A model generated the notes under the pieces. It was not told the DNA's origin. It saw only the letters and a list, made by a program, of their open reading frames with translations, and ran no database searches. From an uncultured Coprococcus sp. (GTDB lineage: Bacteria > Bacillota > Clostridia > Lachnospirales > Lachnospiraceae): a stretch of DNA of 64,000 bases. The DNA is taken from the NCBI GenBank assembly GCA_934247115.1, contig CAKQIY010000003.1:76531-140530 (forward strand), written 5' to 3'. The position numbers were made by a program, and so were the translations under genes. This document shows, one piece after another, positions 61,640 through 64,000 of this stretch. Within the stretch, counting starts at the first letter, position 1. Every line of letters begins with the position of its first letter.

Positions 61640-63364
61640 TCAGCAGTCAAGTATCATGTCATTCAGTGATTTTCCACCCGGAACCATAGGAAATACATTA
61701 GCCGTAGGATCTATGAAGAACTCTATCACTGTAGGTCCGTTTGTATTTGCCTTTGCAGCTTCGAATGCAGGTCTGATCTCCTCAGGCTTTGTAACCCTGA
61801 TACCCTTTGCATCGTAGCTCTCTGCCAGTTTTACAAAGTCAGGCGAATACTTTGGACAGCACTTGTCCGGATTCTGACAATCTCTGTTGCATCTTCTTCT
61901 GTATCTGAGACATGTGCTGCTGTATCTCTTATTGAAGAACAGCTCCTGCCACTGGCGTACATTGCCGAGATAGCCGTTGTTCAGTATACAGAGGGTAACA
62001 GGAAGCTCAAGCGCAACAGCTGTAGCCATCTCCTGAATGTTCATCTGAACTCCACCGTCACCTGAGATGCATATTACATCCTTATCCATGTTGCCGAGCT
62101 TTGCGCCTATGGCAGCAGGAAATCCATAACCCATGGTTCCAAGACCTCCAGAAGTTAAGAGCTGTTTGTTCTCGTCTATATCAATGTACTGCGTTGTCCA
62201 GAGCTGGTTCTGTCCAACGTCAGTTGTGACAATGAGATTGCTGTACATATCGTTTATGGTTCTGATGATAGCCTCAGGGGTCACACCATCATATCTGTTC
62301 ATGTTGATAGGATACTCAGCCTTGACATTCATAATGTCATCTACCCAGTCTTTGATATCAAGAGGCTCAGCATATTCAAGCATCTTGGATATTGCAACCT
62401 TTGCATCTGCAACTATAGGTATATCAACTTTTATATTTCTTGATATGGATGCTGCATCTATATCAACATGTATGATCTTGGCATTCTTGGCAAATGTATC
62501 TATTGTACCTGTTATTCGGTCATTGAATCTACATCCGATGGAGAAGAGAACATCACTCTCCATGATAGCTTTGTTGGATGCCATATTGCCATGCATACCA
62601 ATATTGCCTACATAAAGTGGATGGTCTGTAGGTATAGCACCTTTTCCCATGATGGTTGTGACTACAGGAATACCTGTCTTCTCCGCAAGTTTCTGCATTT
62701 CCTTTCTTGCATGGGCGATATTTACACCACCACCACAGAGGAACACTGGCTTCTTTGCATTCTTAAGTTCCGCAAGGGCTCGCTTGATCTGTCCGACATG
62801 TACACCCTCTGAAGGCTTGTAACCTCTGATATTTACCTCTGATGGATACTCGTCACTTCCCATGGCAAGCTGTATATCCTTAGGAATATCAACAACAACA
62901 GGTCCCGGTTTTCCGGTTCTTGCTATGTAAAATGCATTTTTAATGATCCTTGCAAGATCCTCTCTCTTTCTTACTGTGACTGCGTACTTGCATATGCTTC
63001 TTGTGATCCCAACTATGTCAACCTCCTGAAAAGCATCATTTCCAATAAGGTTCATTGGAACCTGTCCTGTAAAACATACCAGTGGCACGCTGTCGTAGTT
63101 GGCTGTGGCAATTCCCGTTACAAGGTTTGTCGCACCCGGGCCGCTTGTTACCAGACACACTCCAACTCTTCCTGTTGAACGTGCATATCCATCTGCTGCG
63201 TGGACAAGCGCCTGCTCGTGTCTTGGAAGTATCATATCGATACCTTCTGCATCATACAACGCATCAAACAGGTCTATCGCTGTTCCACCAGGGTATGCGA
63301 ACAGAGTGTCTACTCCCTCTTCCTGCAACGCTTTTACAAACATCTTTGCTCCATTGATCTCCAT
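61640..63364 (-). CDS. ilvB: Acetolactate synthase large subunit with Cys-rich insertion
   Basis: A 574-residue ThDP enzyme, first common step of branched-chain amino acid synthesis. Motifs are 'FAYPGGTAIDLFDAL' (catalytic Glu lies nearby), 'LVTSGPGATNLVTGI', and the ThDP-Mg motif 'ISGDGGVQMN...NNGYLGN'. Near residues 482-508, just after 'QWQELFFNKRYS', there is an insertion with five cysteines ('CLRYRRRCNRDCQNPDKCC') before 'PDFVKLAESYDAKGIRV'. Typical enzymes have a short segment there. A T-box controls the gene. Confidence 0.97.
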   Translation of the reverse strand: MEINGAKMFVKALQEEGVDTLFAYPGGTAIDLFDALYDAEGIDMILPRHEQALVHAADGYARSTGRVGVCLVTSGPGATNLVTGIATANYDSVPLVCFTGQVPMNLIGNDAFQEVDIVGITRSICKYAVTVRKREDLARIIKNAFYIARTGKPGPVVVDIPKDIQLAMGSDEYPSEVNIRGYKPSEGVHVGQIKRALAELKNAKKPVFLCGGGVNIAHARKEMQKLAEKTGIPVVTTIMGKGAIPTDHPLYVGNIGMHGNMASNKAIMESDVLFSIGCRFNDRITGTIDTFAKNAKIIHVDIDAASISRNIKVDIPIVADAKVAISKMLEYAEPLDIKDWVDDIMNVKAEYPINMNRYDGVTPEAIIRTINDMYSNLIVTTDVGQNQLWTTQYIDIDENKQLLTSGGLGTMGYGFPAAIGAKLGNMDKDVICISGDGGVQMNIQEMATAVALELPVTLCILNNGYLGNVRQWQELFFNKRYSSTCLRYRRRCNRDCQNPDKCCPKYSPDFVKLAESYDAKGIRVTKPEEIRPAFEAAKANTNGPTVIEFFIDPTANVFPMVPGGKSLNDMILDC

Positions 63365-63438
63365 ATCTTATACCTCCTGTAAAGTTCATGATAATCTAAA
63401 CTTACGCCTCGGGATGTATATATGCACCCCATGCATAG

Positions 63439-63474
63439 AAAAAGCCCTAAGCGCAACTGTTTTACGCTTAGGGC
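63439..63474 (-). terminator. T-box attenuator terminator
   Basis: GCCCTAAGCG (63444-63453) pairs with CGCTTAGGGC (63465-63474). On the minus strand five T follow (63443-63439). It is the terminator that the T-box antiterminator displaces when tRNA is uncharged. Confidence 0.92.
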
Positions 63475-63784
63475 GAATATGTTCATATCCGTGGTACCAC
63501 CTAAATTCAGACAAATGTCTGCACTCATCAGATACTATAATAAATTATCACTGTAATCATTATTAATATCTTATTCCTGTAACGGGGAAAACCGTTGAAA
63601 CCTACTCGACAACAGCTGACAAATATATATGCTGCAATCTTTCAATCCACTGCTCGAAGGCTACCTTCCACACACTCCTGACGAAGATTCTCACCACCAT
63701 CTTCTCTCTGTTGATCGGGGGATGCATGTACTCCTCCTTGTCATAGCATTTGACTATTTTCTGGCCGTTTAGCGACCCTTAGAT
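63439..63784 (-). promoter_or_regulatory. T-box riboswitch leader of ilvB
   Basis: A leader of about 345 bases before ilvB. On the minus strand the T-box core AGGTGGTACCACGG (63502-63489) supplies the UGGN antiterminator bulge with N=U, which pairs to a tRNA discriminator A, as in tRNA-Ile, -Leu and -Val. Stem I is recognisable from AGAGAG, GGTGG and GAA elements around 63690-63720. The specifier codon is not assigned with confidence. Uncharged tRNA binding should allow read-through into ilvB. The remaining sequence to the ilvB start shows only its AGGAGG-type site. Confidence 0.88.
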
Positions 63785-63790
63785 GTAAAT

Positions 63791-63819
63791 ATTTTATCAT
63801 TAACATGAAGATGTGTCAA
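63791..63819 (-). promoter_or_regulatory. Promoter of the T-box-ilvB transcript
   Basis: On the minus strand TTGACA (63819-63814) and TAAAAT (63796-63791) are 17 bases apart. The predicted start of transcription, near 63784, fits the 5' end of the T-box stem I. Confidence 0.85.
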
Positions 63820-63877
63820 CGATTCTTTTACTTGCCTATCAGAACGATTATCGATCGATATGGAAACTTAGAATATG

Positions 63878-64000
63878 CTACTCCGCCAGCAGTTCAAACC
63901 AGAACACATTATAACCTGCCGTCGCGGCTACTCTCTGGGAGGCTATATGTGACATTCCTGTGCCATAATATGGAATTTTACCACATCTGAGTATATCCTT
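63878..64000 (-). CDS. 3' end of a probable GNAT acetyltransferase, truncated by the window edge
   Basis: An open frame enters from the right edge on the minus strand and stops with TAG at 63880-63878, giving 40 residues that contain 'GKIPYYGTGMSHIASQRVAA' and end 'YNVFWFELLAE'. The 'IASQRVA..AGY' and aromatic-rich ending recall the C-terminus of GNAT-family N-acetyltransferases. The call rests on this short tail only. It lies just upstream of the ilvB promoter on the same strand. Most of the gene is outside the window. Confidence 0.55.
   Translation of the reverse strand, partial: KDILRCGKIPYYGTGMSHIASQRVAATAGYNVFWFELLAE

Noticed and set aside
63805..63990. A 61-codon open frame on plus at the right edge
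   Set aside because: It overlaps the ilvB promoter and the GNAT-like 3' end on the minus strand, which explains the sequence better.
1..64000. CRISPR arrays, insertion sequences, toxin-antitoxin or defence gene clusters
   Set aside because: I saw no regularly spaced repeats, transposase motifs, or restriction, abortive-infection or toxin families. Gene order is housekeeping throughout.

Overview
The window looks like a core-genome stretch of a low-to-moderate GC, anaerobic Firmicute of the Clostridia, most likely a Lachnospiraceae member (Coprococcus-like). This is inferred from gene order and protein style: an mre/mrdA/minCDE/rodA/mgsA run, a prp protease gene between rplU and rpmA, a DUF711 protein paired with an ACT protein, and a T-box in front of ilvB. 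No database search was run. I see no prophage, transposon, CRISPR array, rRNA or recognisable defence island. About 66 protein genes, one tRNA and one T-box leader fill the window densely.

Layout. 1-14.8 kb (+): cell-shape and division genes: mreC (3' end), mreD, a PBP2 with a large insertion, minC, minD, minE, rodA, mgsA, a lipoprotein D,D-carboxypeptidase, a small P-loop protein of unknown role, a HlyD-like membrane protein, yggS, sepF, divIVA, aroB, lspA and rluD, closed by a strong terminator. 14.9-20.4 kb: single genes in both orientations: a cytidylate-kinase-like gene, a ttcA-like gene, a XerS-like recombinase, a divergent yneA-like/lexA SOS pair with LexA operators inside both promoters, and a membrane HD-GYP protein. 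20.4-34.2 kb (-): rsfS, yqeK, nadD, yhbY, obg, rpmA, prp, rplU, an RNase E/G, a DUF2344/radical-SAM pair, the DUF711/ACT pair, an MBL-fold hydrolase, an ASKHA/ferredoxin corrinoid-activator-like protein and ilvA. 34.2-48.3 kb (-): ftsY, smc, rnc, plsX, rpmF, yceD, ackA, pta, coaE, polA, an orphan zinc-finger anti-sigma-like protein and greA.

48.5-64 kb: ilvC with an ilvN paralogue under a consensus promoter, a short metH lacking its reactivation domain, rnhA, a purine nucleoside phosphorylase, tRNA-Ser(CGA), an L,D-transpeptidase, a metallophosphoesterase, a second D,D-carboxypeptidase, a class I DAHP synthase (+), then an ilvB-led operon (ilvB, second ilvN, dtd, a DivIVA-like gene and an SCP2-like gene) under a T-box. 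The minus strand at the right edge carries the 3' end of a probable GNAT acetyltransferase gene.

How the genes work together. The left third makes and positions the wall-synthesis machinery (elongasome, Min system, SepF/DivIVA), with wall-trimming enzymes recurring near 55-58 kb. The middle concerns ribosome and RNA maturation, protein targeting, chromosome condensation and acetate-linked energy conservation. The right part holds branched-chain amino acid, methionine and aromatic amino acid synthesis with two differently controlled acetolactate synthase small subunits. Nothing in the window is a clearly new multi-gene system. The best leads are orphan proteins in conserved contexts, unusual insertions or missing domains in core enzymes, and the compact SOS divergon.
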